DNA of 7,655 bases from Candidatus Brockarchaeota archaeon (GCA_017601265.1 JAFNJA010000102.1:1-7655); one strand, 5' to 3'; counted from the stretch's first letter, positions 1 through 6,106 are shown. Program-made: numbers and translations. The notes: generated by a model not told the origin, from the sequence alone.

Positions 1-24
1 ACGCCATTTCGTAAGGCACAGAAG

Positions 25-31
25 TAATATA
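25..31 (+). promoter_or_regulatory. TATA-like element upstream of the aminotransferase gene
   Basis: TAATATA lies in an AT-rich patch and is centred about 34 bases before the ATG at 62. That spacing matches an archaeal TATA box followed by a short leader. No clear BRE purine pair stands out. The assignment is an inference from spacing and composition. Confidence 0.4.
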
Positions 32-44
32 CCGCTTCATTAAC

Positions 45-55
45 GGAGGGGGGAG
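45..55 (+). promoter_or_regulatory. Shine-Dalgarno sequence of the aminotransferase gene
   Basis: The purine run GGAGGGGGGAG ends 6 bases before the ATG at 62 and matches the anti-Shine-Dalgarno end of 16S rRNA. It supports the ATG at 62 as the true start. Confidence 0.6.
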
Positions 56-61
56 AAGCGC

Positions 62-1300
62 ATGGCGTACCTAGCCATAAACGGTGGTAAGAAATTAAGG
101 AAGAAGCCTTTCCCAAGCTGGCCCGTCCACGACGAAAGGGAGGTCAGGGCCGTCGCGAAGGTCGTGAGGAGCGGCAACTGGTCCTACCTGGGGCCCTTGG
201 AGCTTGAGTTTGCGGAAAAGTTCGCGAAATTCCAGGACGCGAAATACGGGACTTGCGTGAACGGGGGCACATCGGGCATAGAAGTGGCCCTTAAGGCTAC
301 CGGGGTCGTCGCGGGGGACGAAGTGATCGTGCCTGCGATGACGTTTTACGCTACGGCAGCGCCCGTGCTCTTCTGCAACGCTGTGCCCGTTTTCGTGGAC
401 GTCGATCCGGAGACCTACTGCATCGACCCGGCGGAGGTGGAGAAGGCAATCACCCAAAAGACGAAGGCGATTGTGCCCGTCCACCTAGGGAACAGGATGG
501 CGGACATGGACCGGCTGATGGAGATAGCGGAAAAGCACGACCTCGTCGTCGTGGAGGACTGCGCCCACTCCCACGGGATGAGGTGGAGGAACAGGGGCGC
601 GGGATCGATCGGGCACGCTGGCGTCTTCAGCTTCCAGCAGAGCAAGACCATGACCTGCGGCGAAGGCGGCATAGTGATAACGAGCAGCCCGGAGGTTAAC
701 GAGCTCTGCCACGCGTACGTGAACAGCGGCAGGTTCGATCCGAAGTTCGCGGCGGACCCGAAGAAGAAGCCCCAAAGGGTGTTGGGTTACAACTACAGGA
801 TCACGGAATTCCAGGCGGCGATACTGCTCGTGCAGTTGGGGAGGCTGGAGGGGCAGATAGAGAAGAGGGAATCCAACTCTGCTTACCTGAACAGGAAGCT
901 CGAGAAGGTCGGGCTCCGCCCGCTGAAGAGGGACAGGAGGTTGACGAGGGAGAACGGCTACTTCTACTCCTTCAAGTACGACCCGGCCCCGTTCGGGGGA
1001 GCGGAGATGAAGCTCTTCGTCGACGCCATGAACGCGGAGGGCATACCGACCGGAAACATCGGCTTCCAGCCCCTCTACCAGGACGAGATGATGGCTTTCG
1101 ACCCGAGGTACTTCAACGTCCCGTACGACTACTCGAAGGTCAGATGCCCGGTCGCGGAACGGGCGGCGCTCGAGTGCTTCTCTTTCAGCCATTCGATGTT
1201 TTTGGGGACGAGGAAGGACATGGACGACATCGCGTCTGCTGCCGCGAAGATAGCCGAGAACTCGGGCGAGCTTCAAAAGCTGCAAGTTCCAAGTCGATAA
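62..1300 (+). CDS. DegT/DnrJ/EryC1/StrS-family PLP-dependent aminotransferase
   Basis: This is a full-length (412 aa) fold-type I aminotransferase of the family that transfers an amino group, usually from glutamate or glutamine, to keto-sugars or keto-inositols; it is expected in the cytoplasm. The family layout is clear. The N-terminus (residues 5-22, AINGGKK...PFPSWP) resembles the scyllo-inosose aminotransferase branch. The phosphate-binding NGGTSGIEVAL lies near residues 67-77. D166 in VVEDCAHSHG should contact the PLP pyridine nitrogen. K195 in SFQQSKTMTCGEGG is the expected Schiff-base lysine. GYNYRITEFQAA at 242-253 is the usual active-site loop. The ATG has a strong Shine-Dalgarno sequence 6 bases upstream. 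It runs convergently towards the M50 fusion gene, with 45 bases between their stops. No nucleotide-sugar gene lies next to it, so the substrate (amino sugar or aminocyclitol) cannot be assigned. Family certain; specificity unknown. Confidence 0.93.
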   Translation: MAYLAINGGKKLRKKPFPSWPVHDEREVRAVAKVVRSGNWSYLGPLELEFAEKFAKFQDAKYGTCVNGGTSGIEVALKATGVVAGDEVIVPAMTFYATAAPVLFCNAVPVFVDVDPETYCIDPAEVEKAITQKTKAIVPVHLGNRMADMDRLMEIAEKHDLVVVEDCAHSHGMRWRNRGAGSIGHAGVFSFQQSKTMTCGEGGIVITSSPEVNELCHAYVNSGRFDPKFAADPKKKPQRVLGYNYRITEFQAAILLVQLGRLEGQIEKRESNSAYLNRKLEKVGLRPLKRDRRLTRENGYFYSFKYDPAPFGGAEMKLFVDAMNAEGIPTGNIGFQPLYQDEMMAFDPRYFNVPYDYSKVRCPVAERAALECFSFSHSMFLGTRKDMDDIASAAAKIAENSGELQKLQVPSR

Positions 1301-1345
1301 CAAGCGCAAACGGGAAGGACCGCTTAACCTCTGCTGGCAGGCTGG

Positions 1346-2524
1346 TTATAGAGTCGAGAAGGCGAGCGCGAGCCCTGCTGCCGCAAGGACCAGGAGCGAC
1401 CAAAGGGCCCTGCTCCAAAGGAATACCTTTCGGCCGTCCCACGCGAACCCCCCTGACGCCTGGATGGGTATCAGGTTGAAGATGGCGATGTAAAGGCTGG
1501 CAGCGCTACCCATCCTCACCGCCGCCAGGAACTTGCCGTTCATCGCGTGGGGAGACACGGCCCAGAACAGGGTCGCCAGCGCCAAGCTCGCGATTGGGCC
1601 AGATGCGTAAGTCAGGCCTGTTTCCTTTTTCGCGTCGTACCGGTAGTCCAACCGCTCGAAATACGTCGAGCCGTAAGAAGGCCAGAAAGCCCCGAAGACG
1701 GCAGCCAAAAGGAAGCTGAACAAGATGCCCGAGTCCCAGGCCCTGAAGGTCGTATCCAAGCCGAACTTCTTCGCGGCCAGGGCGTGCGCCAGCTCGTGGA
1801 AGAAGACCGCAACAACCCCAGCCCCAAGCGCCAAGGCCACGCTTTCGGCAGGCACGTTCCACCTGAAAGCTATAACAAGCCAAACAGCGGAAAAACCGAG
1901 CAAGGCCACGAGGACGTGCCTGATGGCGCCAGCTTCCGCCATCCTTTCATTCTCGCGGACCTTCTTCAGGAAGAAGGTGCCCGCCCCGAAGACGTAAAAC
2001 TCGTCGAACCAGAGCCGCACGAAGTCGAAGCCAAGGTCCTTGACCTGCTCCCTGAACCCGATGGGGAAGAAGCCCCTGTGGATGAACATGTTCCAGGATG
2101 GCGAGTTGTACCTGTCCGCCGTGGCGTAGACGAGTTCGCATCCTTTACCTTTGAACCAGCAAAGCGCGGTGTCCAGCAAAGACTTTCCGACGCCCTTGCC
2201 GCGCTCGCCTTTCTTGGTCACTATCGCGTCTATGAGGCCGACCCTCTTGCCAGAATAGGGGAGGATCCTGAGGGAGACGCTTCCCACGATCCCCGCGCCG
2301 GAAACGGCCAAGAGCGTCGCCCCGCTTTTGAGCGAATCCCTGAAGGCCATGAGGAAGAAGAACCTGTCGACGAGTCCCAGGTTTTCGCGGAAAAGGTTTC
2401 TGACCTCCCCTTCCTCGCCCCCCAACATCTCCCTGACGACGATTTCCGGATCCAATCCTGGGCCTACCAACTTCTTCGGTTTACACCGCGCTTTGGGGGA
2501 AAATCCGTTAATATTGCTTGCCAA
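1346..2524 (-). CDS. GNAT acetyltransferase fused to a site-2-protease-type M50 membrane metalloprotease
   Basis: The 392-residue protein joins two families. Residues ~28-175 form a GNAT N-acetyltransferase domain: strand GSVSLRIL near 81-88, and the acetyl-CoA pyrophosphate loop ERGKGVGKSLL at 107-117. Residues ~200-392 form an integral-membrane M50 peptidase with about six hydrophobic segments (roughly 203-220, 228-250, 266-282, 307-325, 340-356, 373-391). Its zinc motif H243-E-L-A-H247 sits in FFHELAHAL. The second metal motif is N350-L-I-P with D363-G; the N-to-D spacing is about five residues longer than the usual NxxPxxxLDG. M50 enzymes cut substrates within membranes; the GNAT part should lie in the cytoplasm. 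The start is TTG at 2522-2524; a TTG at codon 24 is possible. An internal ATG (codon 195, at 1942) could give a separate peptidase, but the frame is open throughout. It diverges from the GNAT gene at 2585. Targets of both domains are unknown. Confidence 0.88.
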   Translation of the reverse strand: MASNINGFSPKARCKPKKLVGPGLDPEIVVREMLGGEEGEVRNLFRENLGLVDRFFFLMAFRDSLKSGATLLAVSGAGIVGSVSLRILPYSGKRVGLIDAIVTKKGERGKGVGKSLLDTALCWFKGKGCELVYATADRYNSPSWNMFIHRGFFPIGFREQVKDLGFDFVRLWFDEFYVFGAGTFFLKKVRENERMAEAGAIRHVLVALLGFSAVWLVIAFRWNVPAESVALALGAGVVAVFFHELAHALAAKKFGLDTTFRAWDSGILFSFLLAAVFGAFWPSYGSTYFERLDYRYDAKKETGLTYASGPIASLALATLFWAVSPHAMNGKFLAAVRMGSAASLYIAIFNLIPIQASGGFAWDGRKVFLWSRALWSLLVLAAAGLALAFSTL

Positions 2525-2548
2525 CTTCGCATTCTTGTCGATGGAATC

Positions 2549-2556
2549 ATTTATTT
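2549..2556. promoter_or_regulatory. AT-rich element shared by two divergent genes
   Basis: ATTTATTT (AAATAAAT on the other strand) is the only AT-rich patch in the 60-base gap. Its centre is about 29 bases from the TTG at 2524 on the minus strand and about 32 bases from the TTG at 2585 on the plus strand. Both distances match the other TATA-to-start distances in the window, so it may serve as a TATA box for both genes. Confidence 0.4.
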
Positions 2557-2576
2557 GCGCCGGTAGCAGGGGAAGC

Positions 2577-2584
2577 GAGGAGAT
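2577..2584 (+). promoter_or_regulatory. Shine-Dalgarno sequence of the stand-alone GNAT gene
   Basis: GAGGAGAT directly abuts the TTG at 2585, with the GAGG core 4 bases before it. This decides the start, because no ATG or GTG is suitably placed and the conserved N-terminal strand (LNLAVRKARPED) begins right after it. Confidence 0.5.
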
Positions 2585-3007
2585 TTGGCCAGTTTAAACT
2601 TGGCAGTAAGGAAAGCTAGGCCAGAAGACGTGCGTTCCTGCCTAGGGGTGGAAGAGTCGCAAGGGGACGACACCTTTTCGGAGCACGATTTCCTCGGCTC
2701 GATAACGGAACCGAACGCGATATTCTTGGTGGCTGAGCTGGACAAAAGCGTGGTGGGCTTCGTCCTGGGCTTCATCGTGCCGACGAGGAAAAAAGAAGCG
2801 ATTTTGCACTCTACGATGGTGCACAGGCAGCATTGCGGGAAAGGCGTCGGCTCTTCCCTCGTCCGAGGTTTCGCCGAACGGGCATTTGAAAGAGGCGCCG
2901 AGTTGGTTTACGCCGAGGTGGAGGAAGGTCCGGACAAGTTCTACGAAAAGTGCGGGTTCGAGAAAACTTCGGTTTGGAATTCGATGGTTTTGAGGAAGGG
3001 CAAATGA
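2585..3007 (+). CDS. GNAT-family N-acetyltransferase
   Basis: This 140-residue protein is a single complete GNAT domain, which transfers acetyl from acetyl-CoA to an amine of a small molecule or protein in the cytoplasm. The first strand and helix read LAVRKARPEDVRSCL (6-20). The central strands are AIFLVAELDKSVVGFVLGFI (45-64). Motif A is R81-Q-H-C-G85-K-G87-V-G89, the acetyl-CoA pyrophosphate loop. F119-Y120-E-K-C-G-F is motif B, where Y120 is the usual candidate general acid. The length is typical of single-domain members. The start is TTG with an adjoining Shine-Dalgarno sequence. It is read away from the neighbouring GNAT-M50 fusion, so two acetyltransferases sit head to head. They share the general motif but not close sequence, so a recent duplication is unlikely. 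The architecture resembles RimI-like and small-molecule acetylating enzymes; the substrate cannot be told. Confidence 0.88.
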   Translation: MASLNLAVRKARPEDVRSCLGVEESQGDDTFSEHDFLGSITEPNAIFLVAELDKSVVGFVLGFIVPTRKKEAILHSTMVHRQHCGKGVGSSLVRGFAERAFERGAELVYAEVEEGPDKFYEKCGFEKTSVWNSMVLRKGK

Positions 3008-3126
3008 TCGAGAGCCTTCGATTCGATTGCGGTAGGATGGACCTCTGTCGCAGGCCGTTCCCCAAAGATAAGGCGAAGGAGTACAGCAAACGCGTCAAGT
3101 CTTTGCGGTTTACCCGTCGATGGAAT

Positions 3127-3179
3127 GGTCCCAAGAAGGTTTGGGATCGCCCGGGTTGGGCAAAAGACAACCGTTGGGC
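3127..3179 (+). other. Two adjacent predicted hairpins in the intergenic region
   Basis: The first hairpin pairs GGTCCCAA (3127-3134) with TTGGGATC (3141-3148): eight pairs including one G-U, with a six-base loop. The second pairs GCCC (3149-3152) with GGGC (3176-3179) and GGTTG (3154-3158) with CAACC (3168-3172) around a nine-base loop, with a small internal loop between the helices. They abut exactly, so they could stack as an RNA. GC-rich DNA often folds by chance, so the function is open. Confidence 0.3.
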
Positions 3180-3212
3180 CGAGAAGGTGCGCCACCAGGC
3201 GATCCTCTGCCG

Positions 3213-3244
3213 TAAGCGTTGGCGTTCCTGCTATTAAGCGTTGG
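3213..3244 (+). repeat. Short direct repeat TAAGCGTTGG
   Basis: The 10-base word TAAGCGTTGG occurs at 3213-3222 and again at 3235-3244, with starts 22 bases apart. A related word, CCGTTGG, lies at 3171-3177. The spacing is two helical turns, which would suit paired protein binding, but two copies of a 10-mer are weak evidence. Confidence 0.3.
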
Positions 3245-3390
3245 AGGTACCTTGTGGGGGAGGGGGAGGTGGGTGAAAACGCGAAAACGAGCGATTTTCA
3301 GCCGAAGGCACTTCGTGGGCGGTTTGGCTTCCCCATCGAAGCGCGCGAAACGGCCATTTCAAGCTTTCGGAAGCCCAAAGCCTCGCTAGG

Positions 3391-4176
3391 TCATGCAAGC
3401 CCCAATATCGACTTCATGCAGGCGATGTCCTCCTCCGCCTCCTCCTCGCTCATGAAGCCCAGGCAAAGAGCAGAGACGCCTTTTCTGCTCAAAGACCATT
3501 CGAGCCATTCGCGCAACTTGCCTTCGTCGAACCTACCGCTCGCGAGGGGCTTGATCGCTATCACCGGCCTCTTGGTCCTGCCTATCGCGTTAAGGATCGA
3601 CCTCTGGTTCGGGTTCATGTAGAACCCGGACTTGTTGACCGGAGTCACGAAGACCGAGACGTCGTAGCCTCCCCGGTCAACCATCCTGAGCCTTTCCCCG
3701 TTGTGGCAAGCAAGGCCCGGGACCAAGCCGGCCTCCCTTATCATCCCGAGGCAAGATTCGAGCCCCTCGAGCTTTCCCTTGCGCACGGGCCAGGAATCCG
3801 CCCAAGCTCCGTGTATGCAGCAGATGGGGGAGTAAACTCCCTTCAGCATCCCGAGCTGCTTCCGGGTGTCCTTGACCTCGCCTATGGTCGTGCTCACGAA
3901 GGTCATCCTCTCTCCCGTCTCCTTCTCGGCGATCTTTATCGCCTGCAAAAGCCTCGGCCAGACCGGCCCCAGAACCCCCGAGACGCCGAGTTCTATGCAC
4001 CTCTCGAACACCTTGGCTATCCTGCGGGCAGTGTAGTACCTGACGATCCACCTGTCTCTTCCGCTGCTCGTGTGGGACCACCCGAGGAGGCTGTTGATGC
4101 CTATGAGGAGCTTCGGTACCTTGGCTCCCTCGATTTCGATCGTGGGAAATCCGCCCATCATCAACCCCAATGGCAT
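3391..4176 (-). CDS. Uncharacterised TIM-barrel protein resembling aldo/keto reductases
   Basis: The 261-residue protein has the alternating strand-helix pattern of a TIM barrel. Parts recall the aldo/keto reductase fold: strand 1 VPKLLIGINSLLG (20-32); a possible counterpart of the catalytic-histidine strand, PICCIHGAWADSW (117-129, H122); VIAIKPLASGR (205-215), like the late strand of many family members; and ALCLGFMSEEEAEEDIA (236-252), like the C-terminal NADP-binding helix region. I cannot place the usual Asp-Tyr-Lys residues, so ordinary NADPH carbonyl reduction is doubtful. A distinctive block GWSHTSSGRDRW (32-43) is probably a signature of this subfamily. No signal peptide or membrane segment is seen. 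The longest start is ATG at 4176. The TATA-like element at 4193-4199 fits better with the tandem ATGs at codons 6 and 7 (4161 and 4158). It follows the NodB-like gene on the same strand but is separated by 169 bases with T-runs. A sugar-related role is possible; function unknown. Confidence 0.8.
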   Translation of the reverse strand: MPLGLMMGGFPTIEIEGAKVPKLLIGINSLLGWSHTSSGRDRWIVRYYTARRIAKVFERCIELGVSGVLGPVWPRLLQAIKIAEKETGERMTFVSTTIGEVKDTRKQLGMLKGVYSPICCIHGAWADSWPVRKGKLEGLESCLGMIREAGLVPGLACHNGERLRMVDRGGYDVSVFVTPVNKSGFYMNPNQRSILNAIGRTKRPVIAIKPLASGRFDEGKLREWLEWSLSRKGVSALCLGFMSEEEAEEDIACMKSILGLA

Positions 4177-4189
4177 GGTCGTGCATGCC
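4172..4189 (-). other. Inverted repeat around the first ATG of the TIM-barrel gene
   Basis: GGCATG (4172-4177) and CATGCC (4184-4189) form a perfect 6-base inverted repeat with a 6-base spacer, covering the ATG at 4174-4176. It could hide that ATG in RNA or bind a dimeric protein. If translation begins at codon 6 or 7 it would instead sit at the promoter or transcript start. Chance is also possible. Confidence 0.25.
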
Positions 4190-4192
4190 GGA

Positions 4193-4199
4193 CTTAAAA
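4193..4199 (-). promoter_or_regulatory. TATA-like element of the TIM-barrel gene
   Basis: On the minus strand TTTTAAG lies only about 20 bases before the ATG at 4176, but 35-38 bases before the ATG codons at 4161 and 4158. The latter spacing matches other genes in this window and is a reason to prefer the shorter protein. Confidence 0.35.
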
Positions 4200-4237
4200 C
4201 TAACTACTACAGCCAGTTACGCTAATGGTCCGGTAGG

Positions 4238-4249
4238 AAAAAAGCAAAA
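4238..4249 (-). terminator. T-rich terminator-like stretch after the NodB-like gene
   Basis: Read on the minus strand, the sequence is TTTT-GC-TTTTTT, about 100 bases past the stop of the NodB-like gene at 4346. Archaeal RNA polymerase commonly terminates at oligo-T runs without needing a hairpin. The stretch separates that gene from the TIM-barrel gene's TATA-like element, suggesting separate transcripts. Confidence 0.45.
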
Positions 4250-4279
4250 GTAGGAGATTTAGGCGTTTTTCATTCTCCT

Positions 4280-4292
4280 TGCACGTCGTGCA
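4280..4292. other. 13-base palindrome downstream of the NodB-like gene
   Basis: TGCACG-T-CGTGCA is a perfect palindrome with a single central base. The loop is too small for a good RNA hairpin, so a dimeric DNA-binding site is more likely than a terminator stem. The half-word CGTGCAT recurs at 4180-4186, near the start of the TIM-barrel gene. Confidence 0.25.
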
Positions 4293-4345
4293 TTGGAACC
4301 GCCACATGGAATGCCGACTCAATATTTGGTAACCGAATGCTTGCT

Positions 4346-6091
4346 TCAATCACCCTGCCCGAGATGGACGGAGATCTCGTTTTCGCCAGGTGGTATGGGC
4401 AGGAGCAACCACCTGTTGCCGAATTTTTCCACGACCTTGCCCCGGGCTCCGAGCCCGAGGGGTTCCCGATCCCCGATCGGGATCTTGGCGATCAAGCCAT
4501 CCTCGTAGGAACAGCTGCTCTTGAACTTCAACACCCCGCCCTCGAAACGGGCGCCTTCGATCCTCGCCCTGCTCCTCGACGTCCACCAGGCGACGACCTC
4601 GTCCGCACCCAAATGAAGCACCTCGAGCCCTTCAGAGCGCGCGATCGAGAGCAACTCGTCAACGCACCTCCGGCATGATGGCACCCGGGCCAGGTATACC
4701 GGATGGTAAAACATGCACATCGTCGCGCCGTAATGCTTTGCGAGCAGCAGCGCCTTCCTCAGCTGGGGCACGTCTACGGTGCCCTCATCGAGCCCTTCCC
4801 AAGAGAAAGAATAGCCGACCTCGTACGAAGTGACGGGCAGCTCAAGGAAATCGATCCTTTCGTTGCCCCGCCTGAAGTTGCTCCAGAAGAAGTGCGGAAA
4901 TGAAGTGCCGAACGAAAATCCGACCGTGTTCCTCGGGTCGAGGGGCGGCGACCTCCTGTGCGCGAAGGAGTTGTCCGCCATTATTCCCGCCTCCGCCATC
5001 CAGATCGCGGGCTCCGCCCACCCGCACCAGCGCCACCAATGGGTGTTGGCGCAGACGGGCGCGCTGCCGAACCTCCGGACGTAGAGGTCCGCCTGCCGCT
5101 TGACGTCTTCCTCGGAAAAACCGCCCGGGTGGGCGAAACCTTCCATGAAGTCGAAATGGAGCGACAGCTCCGTCCCGCGCTTCCTCAGCAAATCTTCCTC
5201 ATCCGGGGTGATCGCGAACCGCCCGCCCTTGGGCATGGCGTTGATGTGGTACGGCAACCCCCTGCTAGCCATGAAGGCCGAGGCGGGAACTTGGATTCCC
5301 CCCTCCCCCTCGTCATCGCCCGCGTAATACAGGACGAAATCCGGCACCCTTCCCCCCTTTGGCGGCAACTGGTGGATCATGGGAAACGGCTGGACGCCGA
5401 CGAAGTTCTGGAGAAGGAAGAGGAGTTCGTCTGTGTACGCGACCTCGGGTTCGTTGTTCCCTATGACCGAAGCGTCGCTGGTCCGCCAATACCCGTCCCC
5501 GTCGTAATCCCCGTCGACCGGCCTTCCCTGTTGGATGGCCCAGAACGTCTGGGCGACGTCGAATCCGAAGTAAAAAGCCCAGCCGCCTCCGCAGGATCTG
5601 GCAGTAATGTACGCATTTTCTCCGTCCGTTCCGATCTCTGCCGACGAGATCGGCTTCACCAACCTCAAACGCGACACCGCTATGAGTGGCGCCTCGGGAT
5701 GGAGGGGGGAATGGACGCCGGCTGTGAACCTGCCCTCCTTCAGGTGGAAATATCCCGAGACGCTGAACTCGTCTCCCGGCTGCTCCATCAGCGTCGCTAA
5801 AGCGTTCCCGAAGATGCGATCAAGGCCTTCAGTGTTGCATCCGACCAGCGTCCCCCCGTTCTCAACCCAAGCCTCGAGTTCTAAAAGCAAGTGCGACGCG
5901 TCCATCCCGTCCAGGAACAAAACCGAGATCCCGTCGAGCCTTCCAGCGAGCCCGTCGGGCGGAATGGGCTTGGCCGTGAGCCCCATGCAGCTAAGTACTT
6001 CGGCCATGTACGCCCACCAGTAGTTGCGGCCTCCGCGATTCGCCCTTTCCTTCGCAACCTTGTCGAAGACGTAACCCGCGTCAAGGATCAT
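4346..6091 (-). CDS. Two-domain protein: amidotransferase-like N-terminus plus NodB/polysaccharide-deacetylase-like domain
   Basis: The 581-residue protein starts at the ATG at 6091, chosen because GGAGGA lies 9 bases upstream; an ATG 11 codons earlier (6124) lacks this. Residues ~1-100 resemble the class I glutamine-amidotransferase/ThuA fold (WWAYMAEVLSCMGL; ISVLFLDGM; LEAWVENGGTLVGCNTEG). Residues ~100-240 are mixed strands ending in an aromatic, glycine- and aspartate-rich segment. Residues ~245-505 look like the NodB barrel of polysaccharide deacetylases: D259-D260 in YYAGDDEGEGG fits motif 1, LSLH312FDF with H321 replaces the usual H-x3-H, H351 lies in NTHWWRW, and H463 in MFYHP fits motif 5. 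Residues ~510-581 are a small strand-rich tail. No signal peptide or anchor is visible, so it seems cytoplasmic unless exported unusually. A metal-dependent deacetylase or other carbohydrate enzyme is likely, but the altered motifs leave activity open. The DUF1284-like gene ends 95 bases upstream on the same strand. Confidence 0.85.
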   Translation of the reverse strand: MILDAGYVFDKVAKERANRGGRNYWWAYMAEVLSCMGLTAKPIPPDGLAGRLDGISVLFLDGMDASHLLLELEAWVENGGTLVGCNTEGLDRIFGNALATLMEQPGDEFSVSGYFHLKEGRFTAGVHSPLHPEAPLIAVSRLRLVKPISSAEIGTDGENAYITARSCGGGWAFYFGFDVAQTFWAIQQGRPVDGDYDGDGYWRTSDASVIGNNEPEVAYTDELLFLLQNFVGVQPFPMIHQLPPKGGRVPDFVLYYAGDDEGEGGIQVPASAFMASRGLPYHINAMPKGGRFAITPDEEDLLRKRGTELSLHFDFMEGFAHPGGFSEEDVKRQADLYVRRFGSAPVCANTHWWRWCGWAEPAIWMAEAGIMADNSFAHRRSPPLDPRNTVGFSFGTSFPHFFWSNFRRGNERIDFLELPVTSYEVGYSFSWEGLDEGTVDVPQLRKALLLAKHYGATMCMFYHPVYLARVPSCRRCVDELLSIARSEGLEVLHLGADEVVAWWTSRSRARIEGARFEGGVLKFKSSCSYEDGLIAKIPIGDREPLGLGARGKVVEKFGNRWLLLPIPPGENEISVHLGQGD

Positions 6092-6100
6092 CGCTCGATC

Positions 6101-6106
6101 TCCTCC
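6101..6106 (-). promoter_or_regulatory. Shine-Dalgarno sequence of the NodB-like gene
   Basis: On the minus strand GGAGGA, extended as GGCGGAGGAGAT, ends 9 bases before the ATG at 6091. It fixes that ATG as the start in preference to the in-frame ATG at 6124. No TATA-like element lies about 30 bases upstream, which supports cotranscription with the DUF1284-like gene. Confidence 0.6.

Larger units (their letters stand above)
3008..3390. other. Convergent intergenic region without a convincing gene
   Basis: About 380 bases lie between two convergent stops. A 77-codon open frame (3004-3237, +) overlaps the GNAT stop as ATGA. It encodes an Arg/Lys/Trp-rich peptide with no recognisable domain, and 12 of its 14 arginines use CGN codons, unlike clear genes here where AGG is common; I do not call it. 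Other contents are two neighbouring predicted hairpins (3127-3148 and 3149-3179), a G-rich tract (3256-3273), the 10-base direct repeat TAAGCGTTGG (3213-3222 and 3235-3244), and short T-runs that could end transcription, such as two T4 tracts on the minus strand near 3276-3288. It may hold 3' untranslated regions, a small RNA or a decayed gene. Confidence 0.5.

Noticed and set aside
1..24. Tail of an upstream gene ending at the TAA at 25-27
   Set aside because: Frame 1 reads eight codons and then stops, but eight residues cannot identify a gene.
1269..1281. Small hairpin AGCTT-CAA-AAGCT near the end of the aminotransferase gene as a terminator
   Set aside because: It lies inside the coding sequence, has only five pairs and is not followed by a T-run.
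485..1309. 274-codon minus-strand open frame opposite the aminotransferase gene
   Set aside because: It lies antisense to a clearly conserved coding gene and its translation is low-complexity (Arg/Val/Leu/Pro-rich), as expected of a shadow frame in GC-rich DNA.
1547..2566. 339-codon plus-strand open frame opposite the GNAT-M50 gene
   Set aside because: The translation is rich in Arg, Glu, Pro and Gln with no domain, while the opposite strand encodes two well-conserved domains with complete motifs.
3004..3237. 77-codon open frame overlapping the GNAT stop codon as ATGA
   Set aside because: The 4-base overlap looks operon-like, but the peptide is Arg/Lys/Trp-rich with no recognisable domain, 12 of its 14 arginines use CGN codons unlike the clear genes, and it reads through the two predicted hairpins. 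I treat it as non-coding pending homologues.
4958..5800. 280-codon plus-strand open frame opposite the NodB-like gene
   Set aside because: It is a shadow frame with no recognisable motif; the minus strand carries the conserved protein.
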